A DNA stretch of 64,000 nt from Corbicula japonica (taxonomy: Eukaryota; Mollusca; Bivalvia; Venerida; Cyrenidae), in contig JAZAYU010000012.1 in assembly GCA_038501625.1 (NCBI GenBank), forward strand, positions 2,232,001 to 2,296,000, written 5' to 3'. A program made the position numbers and the translations under genes. This document shows, piece after piece, positions 57,701 to 64,000 of this stretch (positions are counted from its first letter, which is position 1; every line of letters starts with the position of its first letter). The notes under the pieces were generated by a model. That model worked only from the letters and a program-made list of their open reading frames with translations, searched no databases and was not told where the DNA came from.

Positions 57701-60700
57701 AATTCTAACCTACCATGAAGTAAACTATAAACTAGAAGCAGTGAGCAATATAACATTAGAAGCCTGCAAGCATTTGAATCAAATTCAACAAACACATCAT
57801 CTATTCCAAGATGTTCATTCCTTTATACATCTAAATAAACATGCTGGAGGACAGACTTACTTGGAAATCATCTCTGGAGTCAGATCTACCTCTTGTTTTT
57901 CTATTGAGACAGTGAAATTTGGACCCTTTGACAGGAAATAGGTAGTAAACTTTCTGAAAACAAAAAACAAAACTTTATAATATGAAACATTTTCACTCCA
58001 AATAATATTTCCACCACTTTTAAAACCTTTCAAAAGAAAAATAAAACATGTAAAATTAAACATTTTCTCACAATAAGTAATGGTATTTGGTTTGAATTTT
58101 CTGCTATTAAGTTCTGCAACAAAATGTTAAAAAAACATTTTTCTACACTGGCATTCAAGAGTCATCTTTCAAGTGGAAGTGTAAGATGACTTTGACAGCA
58201 CCGGCTTAAAAGCTGGAAATCCTGATCAGGTACATGTATACAATATGACACATTTGCACTGGTATAAATTTATGCAACTGTATTTTTCTATTAAGACATA
58301 TATTGCTACATAATGTAATTTTACTTTAACCATTTCCTCCATAGATACACCTTTATTGCATGGGGAACAGTGTAGATCCAGATCAGCTGGCTCATCTGTG
58401 CTGTCTGATCAGGAACTTCACTGTTCACTTTTACATTCATTTGGTTAATTCTGACTAAGGAGTTAAGTTAAAATCCTGATCAGACAGCAAGATGAAAGGA
58501 TGCCAGTTTTTATCAACCAAATAGATCTGTGACAGAAAGAAAACAGAATCACACCAAGGGTGGTAAACATGCATACTTACACTTCTTGAACCAGTTTCCT
58601 TTTCTTGTATTCATTTTTCTGGTTATCTGTTATGTCATCGAGGTTCAGATCTTGAATTTTCTTCATACAGTCTTGTACTGTGTCTTCTATATTGTCAACC
58701 TGAAATAGTCATAATATAGGTATATTATAATAAATGTTGTTAATCGAGTGAATTCATATTGGCCTTGTTATTTGGGCCGAGGGTAGTCAGATCAGCCTGA
58801 GGCCAAAGGCTAATATGACTGCTAGAGGCCCAACAACATGGCCAATGTGAATTCACTTGATTAATGACAATTTAATTAATTAACAGAATAAAAACATCCA
58901 ATTCATATGAAGACTAAACTAGGCCAATATGGGAATAGCCGGCCCAATATGAGATAGTTAATAAATAATAGTCAGTTAATGTGTCTTTCTAACTGTCAAC
59001 CTGCAATAGTCAGTCAAACATGTCTTCTATATTGTGAACCTGCAATAGTCATTTAATATGTCAAATTATGAAAAAAAAATGTGTCTATTGCAGTTTAATA
59101 TAAAGTTAATATTTTTTTACCCTTGACATGTAATTGAAATGAAGATATTTTTTAAGTTGTAAAGTTCACTGAATACAACAAATGACTTACAATGATCATA
59201 TGATGACTGCAGATCTAACAGTTTTATACAACAAAAATATTTCCAGACACGTACAGCATATAACATTAATGAGTCATCTAAAGTAATCAAGTCAAGTGTT
59301 CATATAATATAACATAATGAGACATGTATATACCTTTTTAAATATTTTGGGACCACCTTCACACTTTTTATCCATCTGAATCCAACCCGCCTGCATAGCT
59401 TTACTGAATCCTATCTTTGCATTGGGCACAATTTTCTGAAATAGAAAAGTAACTGTTGTAACACTGATCTAAATGGTATTTTATTAAATGGAATGTATAA
59501 CAGCTGTATTTTCATGACCCTATGAATAAATATGGTATCTATCTAAGCATTTTTTCTACTAACAGAAAGTGGAGTAAACACCGAAACATTGAATAAATAC
59601 TTTAACATCGAAATAAACAACCTATGTTGAAAAACTGCTGATAGCAAAATTAAGAAGGGAAAATCTATATGCAAACCAAATCAAGTAAAGATTGTCATAT
59701 AAAAGCTGCTTTTTGTTCTTCTTTTTTTCTATTTTTTTTTTTTAAATTTTTTGGCTTTTTGCATTTTTCGGTTATCTTGTTGTTCACCACTTATTCACCC
59801 GTTTAATTTTCCTCGTCCGTTATTGTATTTGCTCTTTCACATGTACATGTACAAGTCTTTATAAACATCATGTAAAAGTTCAGAACATATTGACCATGTA
59901 TGAATAAATGGGGTTACCCGCAAGGGGCCCGGAAAAAAAAAAAAAGCTGCTTCCCTTCCAGTACCAAAAGTTGTTCCATACTACATGGAGGTTTGATCAT
60001 GTTGATAAGGAAAAATAACTGTGACAATTTTCTGAGACAAAATTAATTTAGTTGTCCGAGTGTTGGCAGGCAAAAATCACCAAAAAAACAGTTTAGTTCA
60101 AACAAGCTGTAGATTCAGGTTGGTACACATCTTATATTCCATATGCCACCTGACCAGTGGAGGACCCAGATCAGCTGGCTCATCCATGCAGACTGATCAG
60201 GAAACATTATTAACTTTTAGATATAGATTATTTCTGAAAAAGAAGTGAATCCAATAGATTAGATCCAGATCTGACTGCATCATGTTCAGACTGATTTCGA
60301 ACTTAACTGTTCACCCTAGACTTTGATTAACCCTTTCCTCCCTATATATATGCCTATATGGCATAGGCGAACAGTATAAATCCAGATCAAATGGCATATC
60401 TGTGCCATCTGGATCTACACTGTTAACTTTGATATATAGGTTACTTCTGGCCATAAAGCAAACAGTGCAGATTCTGATCAGATGGCACAGAATGATGTGC
60501 CAGCTGATTTGGATCTACACTGTTTGCTCATGTGATATATGGAGGAAAGGGTTAAAGGAACATTATGAAGTTAAGGTTTAATAATTCACTTACCATGAGT
60601 TCAGCTTGTAGAATTCCTTCATCTGGCACTGCTCTGTACACAACAGCTTCATGACTGCCATTCTCTGCTATCTGTTTTCCCTCCTCAGTCAGCTCAAATC

Positions 60701-63071
60701 CTTTATGCAACCTCTGCTCAGCATTGATCACCTAAAACAATTCAATGAAGTCATATTCTTGCATACCATGCCACATCAGCCAGTGTATCACATTTTTGCT
60801 GAATTTTTATCTTAACATGTTTAGAATTAAAAATATTTGCTGTTTTTAACACTTTATTCCATAGGGTATGCCTGTTATACATAGGCACACAGTGTAGATA
60901 TAGATCAACAAGCACATCCATGCTGTCAGTCTGACCAGGATCTACTTACTGATTCATTAGGTTATCTTTGATCAAGAACTCAACAATGTTGTTTAACCCT
61001 TTACTTTAAGGGATAAGGCTGTTAACCATTGGCAAACACAGGGGTTCCATTTGACCCGGAAGATGACATTTTGAGTTTAACTCTAGAAATTTCCAAAAAA
61101 GCCTTATTTTGACCACTATGATTCTAGTCAAAGAGTCATTTTTTATAAATAAGGGGTATTTTGGCTATTAATCCCCCAAATCTTTTTTTAAATGACCCTT
61201 GATATTTAGCAGCTAATGGAATCCCTGACACACTTTGTAGATCCAGATCAACTGGTTCATTCATGCTGTCGGAAATGAATAGACACTGTTAGTTCATGTG
61301 ATAAAACCTGTATATTTGGAGTAAGTGTAAAAATACCTTGAGCTAGTTGATGTAATTCTAAAGGAAAATTGCCTTTTATTCCAAATCAATACAACTAACT
61401 TCCAATATCAGGGCTTTTTCAGGGGTTTTTGGGAAAAAGGCCCCTGCCAAAATTGGGAATTTTTGACGCGGTAAATAGTCAAATTTGGGAAAAAAGAATC
61501 GACAAATCAAACCAAATTGGGGATTTTAACATTTATTTATCTGCATTATAGCTTGATTTGCCTTGCTTTAGTGTCCCTGGATGTGTTACAAATCTCTTCC
61601 AGAGTTTGTTCTGACAGCTTTACAGATGTACTGTATCACTTATACAGTTTATGTAGAATGACCATCATCTGATCCTCAGAAACTTGGCAAGTTTCAACTG
61701 ACTGGGAAAGAACTTTCAGGGACATTAAAATTTTGAAACATTGGACGTTTTTTTTCCTTAGAGAGTTTAGTTTTGGAGTACCCTTGGCATCTTTTTTCGC
61801 GGCCTTTTTGCATTGTTTTTACTATAATATGAATTTTTTTATTTTCGTCATTAGTTTTTGCGGGTCAGTATAAAAGCCGGTACTGACTACTGCACATACC
61901 ATTTTTGTTTCATCCTTTCTGTTTTGTATGCAGTCAAATGATTATCGTGAAAAAACATTTGTTCACGAAAAAAAAAAATTTCTGTTAATATTCAAACCAT
62001 AAATTGACCATAATATAAGTTATCTGGAATCATGGGCGCCGCAATCCATCTTAAACTTGCAGTACGGTGAATACCGGTTTTTACCAGTACATACATTTTT
62101 AACGGAAAGTAGTTTTCACAGATCACCGATTAAACGTAAACAAATGATTCACGTATATTTGAAAAGTCTCGATTTTATAGTTTCTCATCAATTAATTTTT
62201 AAAAGCAAAAGGCGTTTAAGTTCAAAAGGGGAATAAATTTACGAGATTGGGAATTTTTTTCTTGAAATTGGGAAAAATCGTCGCTTTTCTGCATTGGGAA
62301 TGGGGCCGAATATCGGCCCCGTGAGACAGGCTGAAAAAGCCCTGAATATATAAAATTCGGTACATTGTATAGATGGCATTCAGGTTTTATGATGAAAATA
62401 TTATCTGCATTTTTCAATAACCCTATATAGTATATTCTATATTGTCAACATTTTCCCTATATGTTTATATTGTCGACAGAAGGCGTCTGCATTATACCTG
62501 TCCCAATTTTTTTAATGCGTGATGATCACTAGAGTGGGATTTGGTATGCAACTGAAAGAAGATTTAAAATGAATCAGACATGGGATATACTTTCTTAAAT
62601 CTGTTCAGTACTAATTGAAGTTATTTAGCACCTGTATACTTATCAATAGCAATTTCATAAGGCTTCTGCAGGAAATAGAAAACAAATGTCATTTCAGCAT
62701 TTTTATGTTAATAAATAATAATTTAAATAGCCGCCAGTTATATATGACTGGATTTATCATCCGGCAGAGTTCAGATGTACAGGGGTCTATCACGAAGAGC
62801 TTAGCCCTACTATGCATCCGAATGATGGCACAGTGGTTTAAAAAATAACTTAAACTATGATGCAATCTTCAGCAATCCTCAGTGAATGATGTGAAAAAAA
62901 ACTTGACTTAAGTTACCACGTTATACTTACATCTCCTGATGCTTGTAAACTCTTGACAACACCGACGATCTTTTGATGATCAACCTTCAGTATTTTAGCC
63001 AGATCTTGTGTGTCAATAGGTTCATTTTCATTTAAATATTGTAGCACGTTGACAGCAAGTTCGTCCGCCAT
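48315..63071 (-). CDS. FARSA: Phenylalanine--tRNA ligase alpha subunit, whole gene (13 coding exons)
   Basis: Joining the exons listed below gives 1491 nt (496 codons plus stop), all junctions GT-AG and in phase. The human protein is about 508 residues. The product charges tRNA-Phe with phenylalanine in the cytosol as an alpha2-beta2 enzyme with the FARSB beta subunit. Residues 1 to about 165 form the N-terminal winged-helix tRNA-contact region. Residues about 200-480 are the class II catalytic core: HLHPLLKVR near motif 1, motif 2 FRNE at 356-359 with KYFSIDRV before it, and motif 3 GLSLER at 457-462. [20 protein letters not shown] is a signature stretch of this family. The length and intact motifs indicate a working gene. 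The gene spans 14.8 kb because introns are loaded with elements. Confidence 0.96.
48748..48862 (-). CDS. FARSA: FARSA exon 12
   Basis: Residues 425-461, including [20 protein letters not shown] and motif 3 GLSLE(R). Acceptor AAATTTCAG, donor GAG|GTAAGT. Confidence 0.95.
49064..51247 (+). CDS. LINE reverse transcriptase, open 727-codon frame
   Basis: The first codon in the frame is TTG and the frame extends a little further up, so no authentic start is present. Contents in order: a linker typical of CR1-group elements ([16 protein letters not shown]), [29 protein letters not shown], the motif-A region [34 protein letters not shown], the catalytic YADD at about residue 450 (50411-50422) and the C-terminal [15 protein letters not shown] block. 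It lacks the endonuclease domain. An uninterrupted frame suggests a young insertion or recent copy. The clade is by motif resemblance. Confidence 0.8.
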   Translation: MGAYSQVWPQIEKENRSTHTLFRILKEFSQSKAVICLDSCESVDECLEHWQSRFLEIVNHHMPLQTKRVKRRYQPDWFSEEIANAIKERDLLSSDKSSNEYKSKRNKVLSLIRENRKNTYSKKIEDGKDDPKTIWNIFKEFGTKSSQPSKICNLNVNSEIFSDETEIANAFNNFFVTIAEKLKDPIIVSSFEYIIDYVNLKVPPENYFSIPLISEREVCKYLHNLDVSKSTGLDTIGPRLLKKAAPFISEALTMIINRSILQSSFPNLWKSAKIKPLFKSGDKDSINNYRPISILPTVSKIIEKHVHDALMCHINNFNLLHNTQSGFRKQHSTETALAYLRETWLSAINEGKVIGALLVDFKKAFDLVDHDFLIKKLKIYKCNNSSIEWFRSYLSNRHQRVQINNQLSSHEEILTCGVPQGSILGPLLFLIFINDLPLAIGHAICSTDLYADDTTIYDIQSDKSILESNLNTAHFSLQKWCATNGMQINTDKTKVMFISTQQKRRRFESDQISLFYKDFKIDQSSCEKILGIHFQNNLKWDIHVKVICRKISSYIWLLSKIKDFLPINSRTLFYKAYVQPHLDYCSILWGNTVTRNIKMILKLQKRACRTILGNEYIDFDSALQKLNIQRFDQRLIFNIAVFMYKVAHNVLPDYICNMYVPRDQLQFENYTLRSHINHNFCIPMPHLELYKNSLLYSGSCLWNRIPKEIKDASTVDNFKTLYLKWNG
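51712..51743 (+). repeat. (ACTT)n tail of the LINE
   Basis: About eight TTAC/ACTT repeats directly after the LINE 3' end, as CR1/L2-type elements often show. Confidence 0.9.
51809..51886 (-). CDS. FARSA: FARSA exon 11
   Basis: Residues 399-423, [20 protein letters not shown] then FSYHE. Acceptor TTTGTTTCAG, donor GAAG|GTATAA. Confidence 0.95.
51955..52130. repeat. Truncated copy of the intronic MITE family M1
   Basis: Begins AACCCTTAACTTTGAGGGAT and continues with CCATTGAGCAACCAGTGTAG, the left part of M1 (see 60327-60555). Right part lost. Confidence 0.4.
52534..52702. repeat. Near-perfect 169-bp foldback (78-bp arms)
   Basis: The left arm 52534-52611 and right arm 52625-52702 are reverse complements apart from about two or three positions, around the 13-nt centre TCAGCTGCGCTTC. 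The arms contain CATGGCATTGAGGGCAATAT and ACGGACTGGTTGGTCAGA. It lies in FARSA intron 10. The open frames on both strands are mirror images caused by the palindrome. Confidence 0.9.
53086..53254 (-). CDS. FARSA: FARSA exon 10
   Basis: Residues 342-397. Contains motif 2 ([12 protein letters not shown], 348-359) and [20 protein letters not shown]. Acceptor TTTTGTTTCAG, donor CTAG|GTATG. Confidence 0.96.
53402..53634. repeat. MITE family M1 copy in FARSA intron 9
   Basis: Internal landmarks GTGTAGATCCTCATCAGCTG, GGATCTACACTGTTTGC and GACCTGGATCTACAC are arranged as in other copies. The outer ends are eroded. Confidence 0.55.
54087..54186 (-). CDS. FARSA: FARSA exon 9
   Basis: Residues 309-341, [20 protein letters not shown] then [13 protein letters not shown]. 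Acceptor GTTTACAG, donor CAG|GTACAC. Confidence 0.95.
54765..54849 (-). CDS. FARSA: FARSA exon 8
   Basis: Residues 281-307, [20 protein letters not shown] then EGGYGSQ. Acceptor TATCTTCAG, donor AAGG|GTATG. Confidence 0.93.
54907..55147. mobile_element. MITE family M1 copy in FARSA intron 7
   Basis: About 241 bp. Ends TTAACCCTTTCCTCCATA and TATGGAGGAAAGGGTAA. Inner repeats: GTAGATCCAGATCAGCCGGC and CCAGCTGATCTGGATATAC. Confidence 0.75.
55432..55547 (-). CDS. FARSA: FARSA exon 7
   Basis: Residues 242-279, [20 protein letters not shown] then [18 protein letters not shown], the most conserved signature of the subunit. Acceptor TTTTATCAG, donor TCTG|GTGAGT. Confidence 0.96.
55613..55853. mobile_element. 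MITE family M1 copy in FARSA intron 6
   Basis: Diverged copy: TAACTATTTACTCCATGGG at the left, CCGTGGAATAATGGGTT at the right, with GATCCAGATCAGCC and GATTTGGATCTACCC inside. Confidence 0.6.
56160..56611. mobile_element. MITE family M1 copy carrying a nested element
   Basis: The M1 sequence CAACCAATGTAAATCCAGAT…GCCATCTG is interrupted at 56248 and resumes at 56490 with CTGATCAGGATCTGCACT. Removing the insert restores the reading CATCTGATCAGG found in other copies. Confidence 0.65.
56248..56489. mobile_element. Nested 242-bp TIR element with 3-bp target duplication
   Basis: Inverted ends of about 40 bp: GCCCCGCGATTATAAAACG and CTCAACTCAATT at the left, AATTGAGTTGAGCATGAAA and GATTACATAAC-like, then GGGGC at the right. 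CTG flanks both sides (56245-56247 and 56490-56492). Confidence 0.75.
56856..56984 (-). CDS. FARSA: FARSA exon 6
   Basis: Residues 199-240, [20 protein letters not shown] then [20 protein letters not shown] and EM. Covers the start of the catalytic core (motif 1 region). Acceptor CTGTTACAG, donor GGG|GTGAGT. Confidence 0.95.
57861..57953 (-). CDS. FARSA: FARSA exon 5
   Basis: Residues 168-197, [20 protein letters not shown] then [10 protein letters not shown]. Acceptor TTGTTTTCAG, donor CAA|GTAAGT. Confidence 0.94.
58327..58530. repeat. MITE family M1 copy in FARSA intron 4
   Basis: Begins TAACCATTTCCTCCATAGAT and contains GTGTAGATCCAGATCAGCTG and TCCTGATCAGACAGCA. The right terminus is lost. 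Confidence 0.55.
58581..58699 (-). CDS. FARSA: FARSA exon 4
   Basis: Residues 128-166, [20 protein letters not shown] then [20 protein letters not shown] charged linker helix. Acceptor CTATTTCAG, donor AGT|GTAAGT. Confidence 0.93.
58740..58866. repeat. Foldback repeat of about 127 bp in FARSA intron 3
   Basis: TAATCGAGTGAATTCATATT and GGCCTTGTTATTTGGGCC face GGCCCAACAACATGGCC and AATGTGAATTCACTTGATTA. Arms about 38 bp with several mismatches, centre about 50 bp. Confidence 0.7.
59334..59435 (-). CDS. FARSA: FARSA exon 3
   Basis: Residues 94-127, [20 protein letters not shown] then [14 protein letters not shown]. Acceptor TTCTATTTCAG, donor AAAG|GTATAT. Confidence 0.94.
59712..59941 (+). mobile_element. 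Retroposed polyadenylated RNA end with 11-bp target duplication
   Basis: AAAAGCTGCTT occurs at 59701-59711 and again at 59942-59952. Between them lies 230 bp ending GAATAAATGGGGTTACCC…CCCGG plus an A run, that is, a poly(A) signal about 25 nt before a poly(A) tail. This is the structure left by LINE-driven reverse transcription of a 5'-truncated RNA. The source RNA was not recognised. Confidence 0.7.
60125..60326. repeat. MITE family M1 copy, diverged
   Basis: Contains GACCCAGATCAGCTGGCTC, GACTGATCAGGAAACA and TAGATCCAGATCTGACTGC. It abuts the next copy directly. Confidence 0.45.
60327..60555. mobile_element. MITE family M1, best copy (229 bp, perfect 15-bp TIRs)
   Basis: TTAACCCTTTCCTCC at 60327-60341 and its exact inverse GGAGGAAAGGGTTAA at 60541-60555. 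Both halves carry inverted inner words (ATCCAGATCA / TGATTTGGAT). Non-coding. A TTAA-containing terminus is typical of several DNA-transposon MITEs, but the superfamily is not certain. Confidence 0.85.
60594..60731 (-). CDS. FARSA: FARSA exon 2
   Basis: Residues 48-93, [20 protein letters not shown] then [20 protein letters not shown] and LQAELM. Winged-helix region. Acceptor TGTTTTAG, donor CATG|GTAAGT. It joins exon 1 directly in the conserved order. Confidence 0.95.
60849..61008. repeat. MITE family M1 fragment
   Basis: AACACTTTATTCCATAGGGT then CACACAGTGTAGATATAGATC and GACCAGGATCTACTTACTG: a left-half copy in FARSA intron 1. Confidence 0.45.
61009..61336. mobile_element. MITE family M1 copy with a second nested element
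   Basis: Left M1 half TTTACTTTAAGGGATAAGG…GGCAAACA, then an insert at 61039-61227, then ACTTTGTAGATCCAGATCAA. Confidence 0.5.
61039..61227. mobile_element. Nested 189-bp TIR element
   Basis: Inverted ends CAGGGGTTCCATT and AATGGAATCCCTG; ACA on both sides may be a 3-bp target duplication. Non-coding. Confidence 0.6.
61409..62344. mobile_element. Non-autonomous TIR transposon in FARSA intron 1
   Basis: 936 bp. Ends CAGGGCTTTTTCAG and CTGAAAAAGCCCTG are a perfect 14-bp inverted repeat. AATAT flanks both sides (61404-61408 and 62345-62349). GGGAATTTTT and GGGAAAAA words recur in both subterminal zones. No transposase frame. hAT- or MuDR-like class not decided. Confidence 0.75.
62498..62551 (-). 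CDS. FARSA: Candidate 54-bp cassette exon of FARSA
   Basis: On the minus strand CTTCTTTCAG precedes 54 nt that end CAG|GTATAA. The segment is phase 0 like its neighbours, has no stop and would add [18 protein letters not shown] between residues 47 and 48. The conserved protein lacks it, so if used it is an alternative exon. It could be a chance match to splice signals. Confidence 0.3.
62931..63071 (-). CDS. FARSA: FARSA exon 1 (start codon)
   Basis: Starts ATGGCGGACGAACTTGC and encodes [20 protein letters not shown] then [20 protein letters not shown] and SLQASGD, as in the animal protein. Donor AGAT|GTAAGT. The ATG has a good context (AAGATGG). Confidence 0.96.
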
Positions 63072-63087
63072 CTTGTCCAATGTATGT

Positions 63088-63097
63088 GTCACGTGAC
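63088..63097. promoter_or_regulatory. Palindromic E-box GTCACGTGAC upstream of FARSA
   Basis: A perfect 10-bp palindrome about 17 bp before the start codon, with ATTGG (reverse CCAAT) between. It matches sites bound by USF/MITF/TFEB-type bHLH-zip factors. Its function here is inference. Confidence 0.4.
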
Positions 63098-63266
63098 TAA
63101 TTACCGACAGTTTATAAAACGCAAGGGAAATATTAACCGCACTGGAAACAAAGGAAAATACGTATTGAGTTTACATCAATTGTGTACATGATTCTAAATT
63201 ATATTTATTTTATCTTTAAACAATAATATAAGTACGAATTGAGAACGCGATAGCCAATTTGAGTTT

Positions 63267-63350
63267 TAACTCAGCCTCCTCACACAGCCATAAAGTAGAG
63301 AGAAAGAAGCACGAGTTTATACTGTGATAAATTTCAAAAATAGACACTAA
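63267..63350 (+). repeat. R1 family fragment
   Basis: CTCAGCCTCCTCACACAGCC, AAAGTAGAGAGAAAG and a diverged continuation. Confidence 0.5.
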
Positions 63351-64000
63351 AATAGTTTTTTTTAATGGGAACCATTTTGTAGTTTATACAGAAAACATGT
63401 TCGAATAAGGACTTGCTCACACACAACACTGAATTGCAAAAATAATGTGTAACGTGTAGCTTCAATGTTAGAACATGCTTGTTTTCTTTATCGAACAGAA
63501 TTTAAAACCTCCCTTAACATTCTGATTGCACACTCCAAATAATACTCGGCTAGTAGGGATTGGAGTATACGACAAAAGATTCAGAACATAACTGGAAACT
63601 AGTCGGACAAACACTGTCGACATCAACGTTATGACACGAAAGAACGAATGTATCAATTGTCAATATTAAAATCCTCCCCAAACCACCAAGACTTAGAAGT
63701 CAGTATATGATCTTTGTAACATGTTTAACTGCGCATTTTTTGCTAGAACAAACTGAGTTTACATGAGAAAACGTCGTGAAGCACTTTATACACACACATA
63801 TAGATAGAATCCGTTTTTTCCAAGATCATTAAAGAGGTAATCCGGATACTGTTAAAGGTTTTTTGAAACTAAGCACAGAACTCAAAATATTTTTAGAAGT
63901 AGCCCATTGATTCCTGAGATGTGATTAGTTCTCAATGCAGCCATTTGAGGTAACCAGAGACATCATCAGTTTATGTACACAAAATAAATCGATTTTTTAT
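63351..64000. other. Upstream of FARSA, no gene seen
   Basis: No supported feature; a 62-codon minus frame at 63468-63656 has no recognised domain. Confidence 0.4.

Overview
The window looks like nuclear DNA of a bivalve mollusc. It is AT-rich and intron-rich, with eukaryotic splice signals and poly(A) signals, and it is crowded with transposable elements. Several of these match the published bivalve 'pearl' type: tandem cores of about 160 bp, an (ACGG)n-type microsatellite and a terminal hairpin. The species cannot be fixed from the sequence alone. Three protein-coding loci can be supported; nearly everything else is mobile or repeated DNA. Layout, left half. 0-8 kb holds only elements: a foldback repeat, a decayed Tc1/mariner copy with long inverted ends, a four-LTR miniature LTR retrotransposon (3735-4670) whose LTRs carry a tRNA-like gene, and a hAT-like element with a 10-bp flanking duplication. 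8.69-9.05 kb (minus) encodes a short secreted glycine-rich protein, probably with a 5' non-coding exon near 12.5 kb. 14.4-16.2 kb is a pearl-like array. 18.9-20.3 kb (minus) is an AIG1/GIMAP-type GTPase with a long charged coiled coil and a hydrophobic tail. 22.7-25.2 kb is a 5'-truncated LINE with an open reverse-transcriptase frame. Layout, right half. 26.4-31.7 kb is a structurally complete LTR element (LTRs, PBS, PPT, target duplication) without recognisable gag-pol, so it is LARD-like. A second, broken LINE lies at 35.8-37.0 kb. 37.4-46.6 kb is a block of pearl-like arrays with 155-163 bp units; these create long but almost certainly non-coding open frames. 48.3-63.1 kb (minus) is the complete cytosolic phenylalanine--tRNA ligase alpha subunit gene (FARSA): 13 coding exons, 496 residues, every junction in phase. 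Its introns hold an antisense LINE with an open RT frame, a 169-bp near-perfect foldback, about nine copies of one inverted-repeat MITE (two with a nested insertion), a retroposed polyadenylated RNA end with an 11-bp target duplication, and a TIR element. A possible in-frame 54-bp cassette exon sits in intron 1. Just beyond the gene, a partial copy of its terminal exon and 3' UTR carries a SINE absent from the gene copy. The three genes show no functional link. FARSA is housekeeping translation, the GIMAP is probably immune or stress related, and the glycine-rich protein is a secreted or structural product. The most unusual object is the tRNA-bearing miniature LTR array at 3.7-4.7 kb.
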